Positions 1-5,664 of a stretch of 6,776 bases of DNA are shown here, piece after piece. A program made the translations under genes and the position numbers. Under the pieces are notes generated by a model. That model was not told the origin of the DNA. It made no database searches and saw only the letters and a program-made list of their open reading frames with translations. The stretch is from Candidatus Latescibacteria bacterium 4484_181 (GTDB lineage Bacteria; Latescibacterota; MVCY01): the NCBI GenBank assembly GCA_002049985.1, contig MVCY01000066.1:1-6776 (forward strand). The letters are read 5' to 3'. The number at the start of each line of letters is the position of its first letter. Position 1 is the stretch's first letter.

Positions 1-201
1 GCCAAGGGCAAAGAAGAGCTGAGAGGGGGGATCAAAACCGCAGGGTCAAATCTGAAGGATGCCCCCAATATCTTGGACGGGGATGTTAACGACCCCAAAG
101 ACGATCTTCAGGATTGGTTTATCGAGGTGGATCTGGGGCGGGTAGTGCTGGCAGATACAATACGGCTGATCTTTCCGGATACTCGAGATTATGTATCGTA
201 A
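1..201 (+). CDS. Discoidin-like (F5/8 type C-like) fragment, 5' partial
   Basis: Frame 1 is open from the first base of the window to TAA at 199-201 (66 codons). The reading contains NILDGDVNDPKDD, DWFIEVDLGRVVLADTIRL and IFPDT. A short loop naming the object's state, then an acidic or aromatic turn, then 'EVDLG...V..D.IRL', is the usual core of a galactose-binding-like (discoidin) beta-sandwich. Such domains bind carbohydrates or other surface ligands outside the cell. The beginning is cut by the window edge. After IFPDT the frame stops within seven codons, while the next frame (open from 170) continues with sequence that ends in a typical last strand (QYIRIVLNS). The stop therefore looks like a frameshift and not a natural end. 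Confidence 0.6.
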   Translation, partial: AKGKEELRGGIKTAGSNLKDAPNILDGDVNDPKDDLQDWFIEVDLGRVVLADTIRLIFPDTRDYVS

Positions 202-1330
202 GCATGCTATAGAAGATACTACAAAATATGGCGAGTATTGGGAGGAGCAATTTGAGTATATGCCTGTGCAGTATATCAGGATAGTGCTGAATTCCAAAAA
301 TGAGAACGCTGCTTTAGCTGAGATACAGGTACCTGCCTACGGGGACAATATAGCTCTGGGCACGCTGAAACGTGGAGGATGGTGGGTAACAGGGGCCGGC
401 ATAAATGTGCCCACCCTCTTTGACGGTGGCATGACAGACTTTTTTGACATGAAGATCCTAACCGACTGGGATTGGAAACCCGGAGGGGCCTATTTCGTCT
501 GGGATCTGGGGGCCACCTTTTGGGTAGATACAATAGTCTTTTTGGGCCAGCCCCGGGCATGGGCTGGTAATTCTCCCAATATAGTAAGTTGGATTCAGGG
601 CTATATTATAAAAGTGTCGGATGGTTCACTAAATCCTGGCGGGGTGTCCGAAGTACCAGAGATGGGGGGAAGGGATTTTGAGCAGATAGTGGACGTGGAC
701 AATATGGCCGAGCCCCATCGCTATTTCTTTATGCATAAATTCCCAAAGCGGCGCGTACGCTATGTGTTCTTCCGCCATGCACACGGGACAGGTAACAAGC
801 GTTCCAGAGGAGGGGGCGGTGCCCACATCGTTGAGATGCCCATCTATGGTGAGGGTTATCCTGCCGAGGTTGTGCTGGAATCGCCGATAATCGACTTGGG
901 CGAGATCGCTGGAGATAAAAAAGCTAAGAATGTGACTGCTATCAGTTGGGTAGCTGACACCCCTCCAGGCTCGAGGCTGGTGATTAAGACCACTACCGGG
1001 AATTCCCTCATAGAGGAGATACACTACTACGATAAAGGTGGCAAGGAGATCACCAAGAAGAAATGGGAGAGGCTTAAAAAATATGGCCAGGAGGGACCCA
1101 AAATAGTCATATATAAACCTGGAGCCGACTGGAGCCCTTGGAGCCGCCCATATGAGGATCCCAGTGGCAGCTCTTTCCTCTCCCCCAGTCCCCGAAGATA
1201 TATGAAGCTGCGAGTGAAGTTCATATCTGAGGCCCCTGAGGTAACGCCATCTCTCAGTTCAATCTCTGTGCATTATGATATTCCTCTCCTGAAAGCTGCA
1301 GAGGCGACCAGGGGTGTGGCAAAGAGTTGA
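191..1330 (+). CDS. Discoidin-like and beta-sandwich middle portion of the broken secreted protein
   Basis: 379 codons from ATG 191; the frame is actually open from 170. Residues 1-50 finish the first discoidin-like domain (QYIRIVLNS, ALAEIQVPAYG). Residues about 58-220 form a second one, with VPTLFDGG, YFVWDLGATFWVDTIVFLG and a closing strand before the second 'MPIYGEG' (216-222). Residues about 229-363 look like another beta-sandwich, containing TPPGSRLVIKTTTGN (258-271), SPW near 315-317, FLSPSPRRYMKLRV (329-342) and a last strand SISVHYD. There is no signal peptide and no convincing Shine-Dalgarno sequence before 191, so an independent start there is doubtful. The last dozen residues (AAEATRGVAKS) do not resemble a natural terminus. 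The likely role is extracellular binding; the ligand is unknown. Confidence 0.72.
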   Translation: MYRKHAIEDTTKYGEYWEEQFEYMPVQYIRIVLNSKNENAALAEIQVPAYGDNIALGTLKRGGWWVTGAGINVPTLFDGGMTDFFDMKILTDWDWKPGGAYFVWDLGATFWVDTIVFLGQPRAWAGNSPNIVSWIQGYIIKVSDGSLNPGGVSEVPEMGGRDFEQIVDVDNMAEPHRYFFMHKFPKRRVRYVFFRHAHGTGNKRSRGGGGAHIVEMPIYGEGYPAEVVLESPIIDLGEIAGDKKAKNVTAISWVADTPPGSRLVIKTTTGNSLIEEIHYYDKGGKEITKKKWERLKKYGQEGPKIVIYKPGADWSPWSRPYEDPSGSSFLSPSPRRYMKLRVKFISEAPEVTPSLSSISVHYDIPLLKAAEATRGVAKS

Positions 1331-1694
1331 GCCTGCAGAAAGGGGGGCAACCACGGTTCTGTTGCCTTCGTTAGCTAAGATCGAGGACTTGATCGTCAAT
1401 TTCACCGCTCAGCCGAAGGTGATTACACCAAACAAAGACGGTGTGAACGACCAGGTGGTTATCAGATTCAGTGTGGTAAAGGTGAAGAAGGATCCTAAGG
1501 TGTTAATTTACAATCTCGGAGGGGAGGTGATAGAAGAGGTGAGGGCCAGAAGGATTGCCTTGGAAGGTCAACCTTCGTGGGAGGCAACCTGGGATGGCGG
1601 TGACAATCCCCCTGGGGTTTATATTTGTCAGATTAGGGTAGATGCCGAGGCAGGGAACAGGGAAGCCAGTCAAGCAATTATTTTGGTGAAATAG
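1314..1694 (+). CDS. FlgD-Ig-like C-terminal domain (possible type IX-style sorting domain) of the broken secreted protein
   Basis: 126 codons if begun at GTG 1314; the frame is open from 1293 and overlaps the previous segment by 17 bp. An AGAGG at 1300-1304 could serve as a weak ribosome-binding site. Residues 39-46 read PNKDGVND, then KVLIYNLGGEVI (62-73) and WDGGDNPPGVYICQIRV (93-109), ending AIILVK. This order (TPN.DGvND, IYnl.GevV, WDG...PPGvY...) is the hallmark of FlgD-Ig-like and gliding-motility-type C-terminal domains. These sit at the end of secreted proteins in many FCB bacteria, and in Bacteroidetes related domains direct type IX secretion. It lacks any export signal of its own, which supports it being the tail of the upstream reading frame. 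Two stops in a row (TAG TAA) end it. Confidence 0.72.
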   Translation: MWQRVEPAERGATTVLLPSLAKIEDLIVNFTAQPKVITPNKDGVNDQVVIRFSVVKVKKDPKVLIYNLGGEVIEEVRARRIALEGQPSWEATWDGGDNPPGVYICQIRVDAEAGNREASQAIILVK

Positions 1695-1716
1695 TAACAG
1701 GATAACTGCGGTTAGA

Positions 1717-1724
1717 AAGGAGGG
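1717..1724 (+). promoter_or_regulatory. Shine-Dalgarno site AAGGAGGG
   Basis: AAGGAGGG lies 8 nt before ATG 1733, a near-consensus ribosome-binding site that fixes the start of the PorV/PorQ-like gene. Confidence 0.85.
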
Positions 1725-1732
1725 CAAAAAAG

Positions 1733-2626
1733 ATGAAGAGATTAGTGGGTGTTTTGTTGGTAAGTATCTGTTGCCTTATGTTCTTCGGTGTGGAAGGTTG
1801 GGCAGCCTTTGAGGAGATCGGTGCGGGGGCAAGGCCGGCCTCTATGGGTGGCAGCTTTGTCTCCGTGGCTGATGATGCCAACGCCATATTTTTGAACCCT
1901 TCAGGGTTGGCCAGACTATCTCGGCCAGAGCTCACCAGTATGTATGCTAAGCTTTTCCCGAACATAGGGGACAACTTAGCGCAAGGACTCTTTGGTTATG
2001 TCCAGCCTCTGGGAGCAATGGGTACTGTGGGGCTGGGGTGGCAAAGCCTGATGAGCGACGCCTGGGATGAGAATACGGTGACTCTCTCCTATGCGCGCAA
2101 GCTCTTTGAGAGGATGGCACTGGGGGCAAATCTTAAGGCTATGCGCTGGGATGCAGAGCTGGCACCTGGTGACCCCTTAGGCAGTTCTCTGTCCAAGACA
2201 AGTTTCGGTGTCGATGCTGGACTGCTGTGGTCTCCGGCGTGGAACCTTACGATTGGCGCATTCGTTAAGAACCTCAATAAACCTAATATCGCCCATGACT
2301 CCTCCCTAGGGGGAGACTTGCCCATGGAAATTCACCTCGGCTTGGCATATCATTTCCCAATGATGGTTGTCTCTGCTGAGTTTGTGAACACCGATGGGAA
2401 AAGAAAACTTCTGGTGGGGACCGAAAGAAGCTTAGCCGCTACCGGGCTCTCCCTCAGACTGGGTGGAGACTGGAATTCTTTGGAGGAACAGGGTGAATTG
2501 GGGCATGGTAGCTTTGGTTTAGGTTATAAAGTGGGTGGGCTGAGGTTTGATTACAGCTACATTTACTATGCCCAGCTCACCGAGACAGGCGGGGCTCATC
2601 GCCTCTCCATAGGGTATAAGTTCTAA
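1733..2626 (+). CDS. PorV/PorQ-family outer-membrane beta-barrel protein
   Basis: 297 residues. MKRLVGVLLVSICCLMFF followed by GVEGWA|AF is a classic export signal, with cleavage predicted after residue 24. Directly after it comes the family signature: GAGARPASMGGSF at 30-42, then VADDANAIFLNPSGLA at 45-60 (compare 'GarxxgMGGaFvavAdDanavywNPAGLa'). The rest alternates short amphipathic strands (SFGVDAGLLW, NLTIGAFVKN, HLGLAYHF, FGLGYKV), as in FadL-like barrels. The protein ends in Phe (RLSIGYKF), the usual C-terminal aromatic for outer-membrane insertion by BAM. PorV in Bacteroidetes shuttles type IX cargo at the surface, while many wider-family members have no assigned job. Its position 38 bp after the FlgD-Ig-like gene suggests one operon and fits a cargo/shuttle relation, but this is inferred. 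The length is normal and I see no damage. Confidence 0.9.
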   Translation: MKRLVGVLLVSICCLMFFGVEGWAAFEEIGAGARPASMGGSFVSVADDANAIFLNPSGLARLSRPELTSMYAKLFPNIGDNLAQGLFGYVQPLGAMGTVGLGWQSLMSDAWDENTVTLSYARKLFERMALGANLKAMRWDAELAPGDPLGSSLSKTSFGVDAGLLWSPAWNLTIGAFVKNLNKPNIAHDSSLGGDLPMEIHLGLAYHFPMMVVSAEFVNTDGKRKLLVGTERSLAATGLSLRLGGDWNSLEEQGELGHGSFGLGYKVGGLRFDYSYIYYAQLTETGGAHRLSIGYKF

Positions 2627-2653
2627 ATATTTTCCATTGTCAAATGGTTGACC

Positions 2654-2690
2654 CGTGCTAGAGAAACAAGGCGCGGACCTCTATTGCACG
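2654..2690 (+). other. Imperfect RNA hairpin downstream of the PorV-like gene
   Basis: CGTGCTAGAG (2654-2663) pairs with CTCTA (2679-2683) and GCACG (2686-2690), giving ten base pairs interrupted only by a 2-nt bulge (TT 2684-2685) around a 15-nt loop. No T-run follows on the + strand (ACAAAAAGGG comes next), so this is not a standard intrinsic terminator. It could protect the 3' end of the upstream mRNA or be part of the next gene's leader. Confidence 0.45.
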
Positions 2691-2704
2691 ACAAAAAGGG
2701 ACAG

Positions 2705-2728
2705 CCGTTCTCAAATGTGAGCAACCGG
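2705..2728 (+). other. Second imperfect hairpin, tetraloop AATG
   Basis: CCGTTCTCA (2705-2713) pairs with TGAG (2718-2721), AAC (2723-2725) and GG (2727-2728), with single bulged C residues at 2722 and 2726, around the loop AATG. It lies 14 nt after the first hairpin. There is no T-run after it. Confidence 0.4.
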
Positions 2729-2903
2729 ATGATTCTACGTTTTGCCCTGCCTTGGGGTTTTTGGCGCCTTGGTCTTGGGATTTAACCTTCTATGTTTTGT
2801 GAGAAATTAACTTTGCCATCTGGTGAGAAGGGAGAAAAGAACTACTTGAGACATCGGGATTTTCAATCAGGGTTGCGGAGACGAGAAAACGTACTATAAC
2901 CAA

Positions 2904-2909
2904 AAGGAG
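2904..2909 (+). promoter_or_regulatory. Shine-Dalgarno site AAGGAG
   Basis: AAGGAG ends 6 nt before ATG 2916 and fixes the start of the 865-residue gene. A TATAAC at 2895-2900 sits too close to the start codon to be its -10 box. Confidence 0.8.
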
Positions 2910-2915
2910 TCTCTT

Positions 2916-5513
2916 ATGTCAAAGGTGACTAAGCTTTCGCTTCTGATCTTGGGGGTGCTGCTGAGCAGCGTGAGTTTCTCCGGCGCTCAAATCAGAACCG
3001 GAGTTACCCCTCTTACACCCATAGGGCCTGGTACGGTGATAGGTGCCTTGGAACCTTCGCTCAGGAAGTGGTATGTTCCCCATGAGCTGTATCTTCAATA
3101 TAAGTGGCAGCCATGGCAGTACAGCAACTATGCTAAGACCAGATACGAAAGATATACGGAGGTTGAACTGGAGGGGATGAGATATTACGACATCTACGGT
3201 AACTACATTACAAAAGGGTGGAAGATCGTCGATTGGACTCAGAATCAACCTGCCCAATTCGGAAGCATGTTGTACAAGCACCCATATTACAACTCCTGGT
3301 TCGGCAATGTTCTTGTCTCTTCTGCCTCGAAGGGTCAGTTTTATACGGCCGTAACCGTTGGCGATCAAATCAGAACCACCCTGACCCCTCTGACTTTCTC
3401 CAAGCCTGCCTTCAACGGTCTGCAGTGGGACTTTCTCACAGACAAGTATGCCTTCACTGTTTTAGCCAGCCGGGTAAGTGTACCTGGATTTGCAAGGCCA
3501 GACATATATGCGGCAGGGCAGGATATGACCCATGTTACTAACCTTTACGGCTTCAGAGGCGTAGTTCAGGTAGGTGCGCCCGTGAAATTGGGAGTAACCT
3601 ATGTCAATGCCCATCATGAGAATGCTGCTGCAGACTTCGGCGCGAACTCCCTTAAAGGCATTCTCAGCGGGCCACGCAATACAGGTTTTGTCCAGTGGAT
3701 TGAGATCAAACTCTCTGATGATTCCCCGGAAGACGGAGAGAAGGGTGCTCTGCTTTACTCGGAAGAGATATGGATCGATGGGAAACGAGAACCTATTGCA
3801 CCTTTTGTCGAGGGGGGTATACTGACCCCGGAAGGGTTGTTAGAAGCAGCCGGAGATGAGGTGATAACACTCAAATATGATATCGAGCATAACTACCTCA
3901 CAAAGGATTACAAGCTTATTAAGAACATTTCTTTCGTTCTAGTTTTGGCTAACGATTATAGGATAGAGGTTACCTCCAATCTGCAGACCAATACGGCCGG
4001 AGAGCCAGTATTTCTGCCTGTAGTCAATGCTCCCGGAAACGTTAAAGATGGTTCGAACCAGAAATTTGTCCGTTTTAAGTATGGTCTTCCCACTGGAAAT
4101 GAAGTCGCAGGTGTAAGCTTGGAAGTAGACGACCTTATGGGTTTCTTTGTTCGAGCTGAGTATGTGAGAAACAGGAGATTCAGGCGCTTTCCTAATGAGA
4201 ATTGGAGAACAAAGGACGAGCAGTCACTGGCAACTGACCATTCTGAGGCTTATTACGTGACTGCGTCAAAGATAGCTTATCCATGGTTTGGTTACGGTGA
4301 GATCTTTAAGACAGACTACGACTATTCCACCTGGATGTTCGTAGGAAATGAACGGGGTGACATTGACTATTCAGACTTGGAGCATTATTCTTTTGAGTTT
4401 GTTGATGATAATGACGACCAGGATAGATTTCCTGACTGGAAGCGTCCAGCACAGCCTCCTTTTGACCGGTATGTCTTCCCTGGGCAGGATGTGAACAACG
4501 ACCTGGTCTGGGATTTCAACCAGAACGATAACCTGCAGCCCGACTATAAAGAACCGTTTCTCAAATACAATGTTGATCCTCCCCAGTATCTGTTTGGTAT
4601 GGATATGAATAACAATACTGTGGTTGACAGATTTGAGGACGACCACGCTCCAGATTATCCCTTCAAGAAAGACCACGCAGGTTACAACTTTTACGGAGGA
4701 GTGGAAGTTGTTCCCAATGTCAAGTTTACGGTAGGCTATTTAGACGAACACTTGCTTTCCAAGGATAAGACCAGTCGAGTTAAATATGGCCTGTTCACCC
4801 TCGACAAAGATTGGGGAGGACTGGGGAGACTTCAGATATTTGATATGGCTAAGCTAGTTAAAGACAATATCCCAGATGATATATATACCTGGGTTCAACC
4901 ACCACTTTCCAAAGGTATATCGGAAAAGTCCTCAGATCCTCTTGTTTGCCAGAATACCTTTGTGAACACTGCCTATCTTCAATTTAACTATACTGGAACA
5001 CCGGGTCTCAGTTTCACTAATAAATTGAAGTACGAGACTTACACACAGAGAGGTTCCCAGAGGGACAGATTGAGCGATAGCAGGTCCTTCGGTATCGTCA
5101 ACAAGGCGGACTATTCGGTAAAGTTGAGCAAGCGAGCAACTTTCATACCAAAATGGAAGAGTATGTATTATTATCTAACGCCACCCCAGAAGGGAGCTCT
5201 CAAGAAAAAGGAGCTTTCTGAGATACTGTTCTTGATTTTCAATTATCGTTTTTTGAAAAACAGTGCCATAGAATTGGGCTATGAAGGGACTAGATTCAAG
5301 AATTTCATTGAGAGACCTGCCAGTGCACCGCCAGATTTCGTGGAAACCCATTGGGGACATGTCTTAGCCTTTCAGTTCACAAATATTTCCGATTACCTCG
5401 GATATCAGCTCACATGCAAGCTTGGTTTTCGCTGGGAAAAGCTGAAATTTGAATATACCTCTCGTACAAACAGCACAATTTTCGTGGGTATGTACGCAGG
5501 GGCCCGTGATTAG
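2916..5513 (+). CDS. Large exported, probably outer-membrane, protein with EF-hand/TSP3-like calcium-binding loops; family not recognised
   Basis: 865 residues. The signal peptide is basic MSKVTK, then LSLLILGVLLSSVSF, with likely cleavage SGA|Q after residue 24. The N-terminal quarter is rich in Tyr and Trp (WYVPHELYLQYKW, RYYDIYGNY). Residues about 245-370 look like an inserted globular domain (DDSPEDGEKG, then EGGILTPEGLLEAAGDE from 299). Residues about 385-490 return to barrel-like strands. An acidic patch follows at 497-580: D497-D507, D525-x-N-x-D-x-V-x-D533, and D563-x-N-x-N-x-V-V-D571-x-x-E574. The last matches a canonical 12-residue EF-hand loop. The remaining ~270 residues alternate aromatic and polar strands, as in a barrel, but the chain ends YAGARD without a terminal aromatic. 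I know no characterised function. Similar uncharacterised proteins occur in uncultured FCB-type bacteria (from memory, not searched). A surface, calcium-stabilised barrel is an inference. Unlike the first gene of the window it has no frame damage. Confidence 0.93.
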   Translation: MSKVTKLSLLILGVLLSSVSFSGAQIRTGVTPLTPIGPGTVIGALEPSLRKWYVPHELYLQYKWQPWQYSNYAKTRYERYTEVELEGMRYYDIYGNYITKGWKIVDWTQNQPAQFGSMLYKHPYYNSWFGNVLVSSASKGQFYTAVTVGDQIRTTLTPLTFSKPAFNGLQWDFLTDKYAFTVLASRVSVPGFARPDIYAAGQDMTHVTNLYGFRGVVQVGAPVKLGVTYVNAHHENAAADFGANSLKGILSGPRNTGFVQWIEIKLSDDSPEDGEKGALLYSEEIWIDGKREPIAPFVEGGILTPEGLLEAAGDEVITLKYDIEHNYLTKDYKLIKNISFVLVLANDYRIEVTSNLQTNTAGEPVFLPVVNAPGNVKDGSNQKFVRFKYGLPTGNEVAGVSLEVDDLMGFFVRAEYVRNRRFRRFPNENWRTKDEQSLATDHSEAYYVTASKIAYPWFGYGEIFKTDYDYSTWMFVGNERGDIDYSDLEHYSFEFVDDNDDQDRFPDWKRPAQPPFDRYVFPGQDVNNDLVWDFNQNDNLQPDYKEPFLKYNVDPPQYLFGMDMNNNTVVDRFEDDHAPDYPFKKDHAGYNFYGGVEVVPNVKFTVGYLDEHLLSKDKTSRVKYGLFTLDKDWGGLGRLQIFDMAKLVKDNIPDDIYTWVQPPLSKGISEKSSDPLVCQNTFVNTAYLQFNYTGTPGLSFTNKLKYETYTQRGSQRDRLSDSRSFGIVNKADYSVKLSKRATFIPKWKSMYYYLTPPQKGALKKKELSEILFLIFNYRFLKNSAIELGYEGTRFKNFIERPASAPPDFVETHWGHVLAFQFTNISDYLGYQLTCKLGFRWEKLKFEYTSRTNSTIFVGMYAGARD
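4404..4637 (+). other. Calcium-binding loop cluster within the 865-residue protein
   Basis: Codons 497-574 contain three Asp/Asn-rich loops. The first, DDNDDQDRFPD, is like thrombospondin type 3. The second starts at D525 with ligand positions N527, D529 and D533. The third starts at D563 with N565, N567, D571 and the bidentate position E574. The segments between them (PDYKEPF, PDYPF) repeat a 'PDY' turn. This is typical of calcium-rigidified extracellular linkers. Metal binding is inferred from the motif only. Confidence 0.6.
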
Positions 5514-5597
5514 TGGCGTTACTGTGAGTAACCCTGCCTGAGGAGAATAGATGTTGAGGACCCTGGCGAGAACCAACTGGAAGAAAGCCACTAATCA
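5507..5597 (+). repeat. 11-bp perfect inverted repeat enclosing 69 nt
   Basis: TGATTAGTGGC (5507-5517) is exactly complementary to GCCACTAATCA (5587-5597). The left arm covers the TAG stop codon of the 865-residue gene (5511-5513). Inside is a perfect 6-bp hairpin, GTTACT-GTG-AGTAAC (5518-5532), and a weak GTTG/CAAC pairing (5553-5556 with 5574-5577), so the RNA could fold as a small three-way junction. The right arm overlaps a competing hairpin, ATCAAA (5594-5599) with TTTGAT (5606-5611), just before the terminator. Confidence 0.5.
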
Positions 5598-5610
5598 AAT
5601 AGTTGTTTGA
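5551..5610 (+). CDS. Possible 19-residue peptide between the terminator and the 865-residue gene
   Basis: ATG 5551 is preceded by TGAGGAG (5539-5545) at a 5-nt distance, a good ribosome-binding site. The reading MLRTLARTNWKKATNQIVV ends at TGA 5608-5610, seven bases before the A-run that leads into the terminator. It is short, basic and resembles nothing I know. It could be a leader peptide, a small protein or a chance reading. Three of its 19 codons are for Thr, too few to suggest a classical amino-acid attenuator. It lies inside and across the inverted repeat at 5507-5597. Confidence 0.25.
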   Translation: MLRTLARTNWKKATNQIVV

Positions 5611-5613
5611 TCC

Positions 5614-5664
5614 AAAAAGAGAAATCTCCCTCTCCCTTGACGGAGAAGGGGGATTTTTAATTTT
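5614..5664 (+). terminator. Rho-independent terminator
   Basis: AAATCTCCCTCTCC (5622-5635) pairs with GGAGAAGGGGGATTT (5642-5656), with one mismatch or G-U pair and a single bulge, around a 6-nt loop CTTGAC. It runs into TTTTT (5654-5658) and then AATTTT. An A-run (5614-5618) on the left makes it potentially active in both directions. It ends the transcript of the 865-residue gene about 110-145 nt after the stop codon and separates it from the OPT gene. Confidence 0.8.

Larger units (their letters stand above)
1..1694 (+). pseudogene. Secreted multidomain protein (discoidin-like domains plus FlgD-Ig-like C-terminus), split over three frames
   Basis: Three consecutive open segments in frames 1, 2 and 3 together read as one surface protein. 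A discoidin-like piece ends at the TAA 199-201. A second discoidin-like domain and a beta-sandwich end at the TGA 1328-1330. A FlgD-Ig-like C-terminus ends at the TAG 1692-1694, which is followed at once by an in-frame TAA. Each segment is open well beyond the point where the next begins (overlaps at 170-198 and 1293-1327), and neither inner segment starts with a signal peptide. I therefore treat this as one broken gene and not three genes. Both breaks move the frame in the same direction (+1). Causes could be real decay, out-of-frame deletions, or errors in a draft assembly. The N-terminus and signal peptide lie upstream of the window. The intact genes downstream argue against generally poor sequence. 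Confidence 0.7.
2627..2915. other. 289-bp intergenic region with two hairpins; no gene supported
   Basis: The gap between the two outer-membrane protein genes contains no U-tract terminator and no convincing sigma-70 promoter. It does hold two imperfect hairpins (2654-2690 and 2705-2728), a very small one (CCATT 2634-2638 with AATGG 2643-2647), and a spaced direct repeat GCCTTGG (2749-2755 and 2766-2772). A TAACTTTG at 2808-2815 matches the Bacteroidetes-type -7 box TAnnTTTG, but no TTTG box lies at the expected distance upstream. The frame following the PorV-like stop happens to stay open for 53 codons, to TAA 2783-2785. That stretch has no ribosome-binding site or recognisable content, so it is not called a gene. 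Confidence 0.6.

Noticed and set aside
1733..1774. Lipoprotein signal in the PorV-like protein (Cys13-Cys14)
   Set aside because: The residues before the cysteine (V-S-I-C) do not fit the lipobox, and a normal signal peptidase I site (GWA|A) follows at residue 24.
2648..2785. 45-codon reading from TTG 2648 after the PorV-like gene
   Set aside because: No ribosome-binding site, no recognisable motif, and the length is easily reached by chance.
2873..2900. Promoter TTGCGG - 16 nt - TATAAC before the 865-residue gene
   Set aside because: The transcript would begin around 2907, inside the ribosome-binding site and only about 9 nt before ATG 2916, so it could not produce a normally translated mRNA.
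2919..3368. 149-codon open frame on the - strand inside the 865-residue gene
   Set aside because: It lies entirely opposite a clear coding region with signal peptide and ribosome-binding site, and its translation has no domain-like features. The other - strand frames in the window were rejected for the same reason.
5507..5597. Hammerhead ribozyme resemblance: CTGAGGA (5538-5544, fits CUGANGA) and GAAA (5583-5586) directly followed by a strand pairing with 5507-5517, as in a type III hammerhead
   Set aside because: The required U at the cleavage triplet is absent (G5518 follows the left arm). No stem II forms between CTGAGGA and GAAA, and no stem I abuts CTGAGGA.
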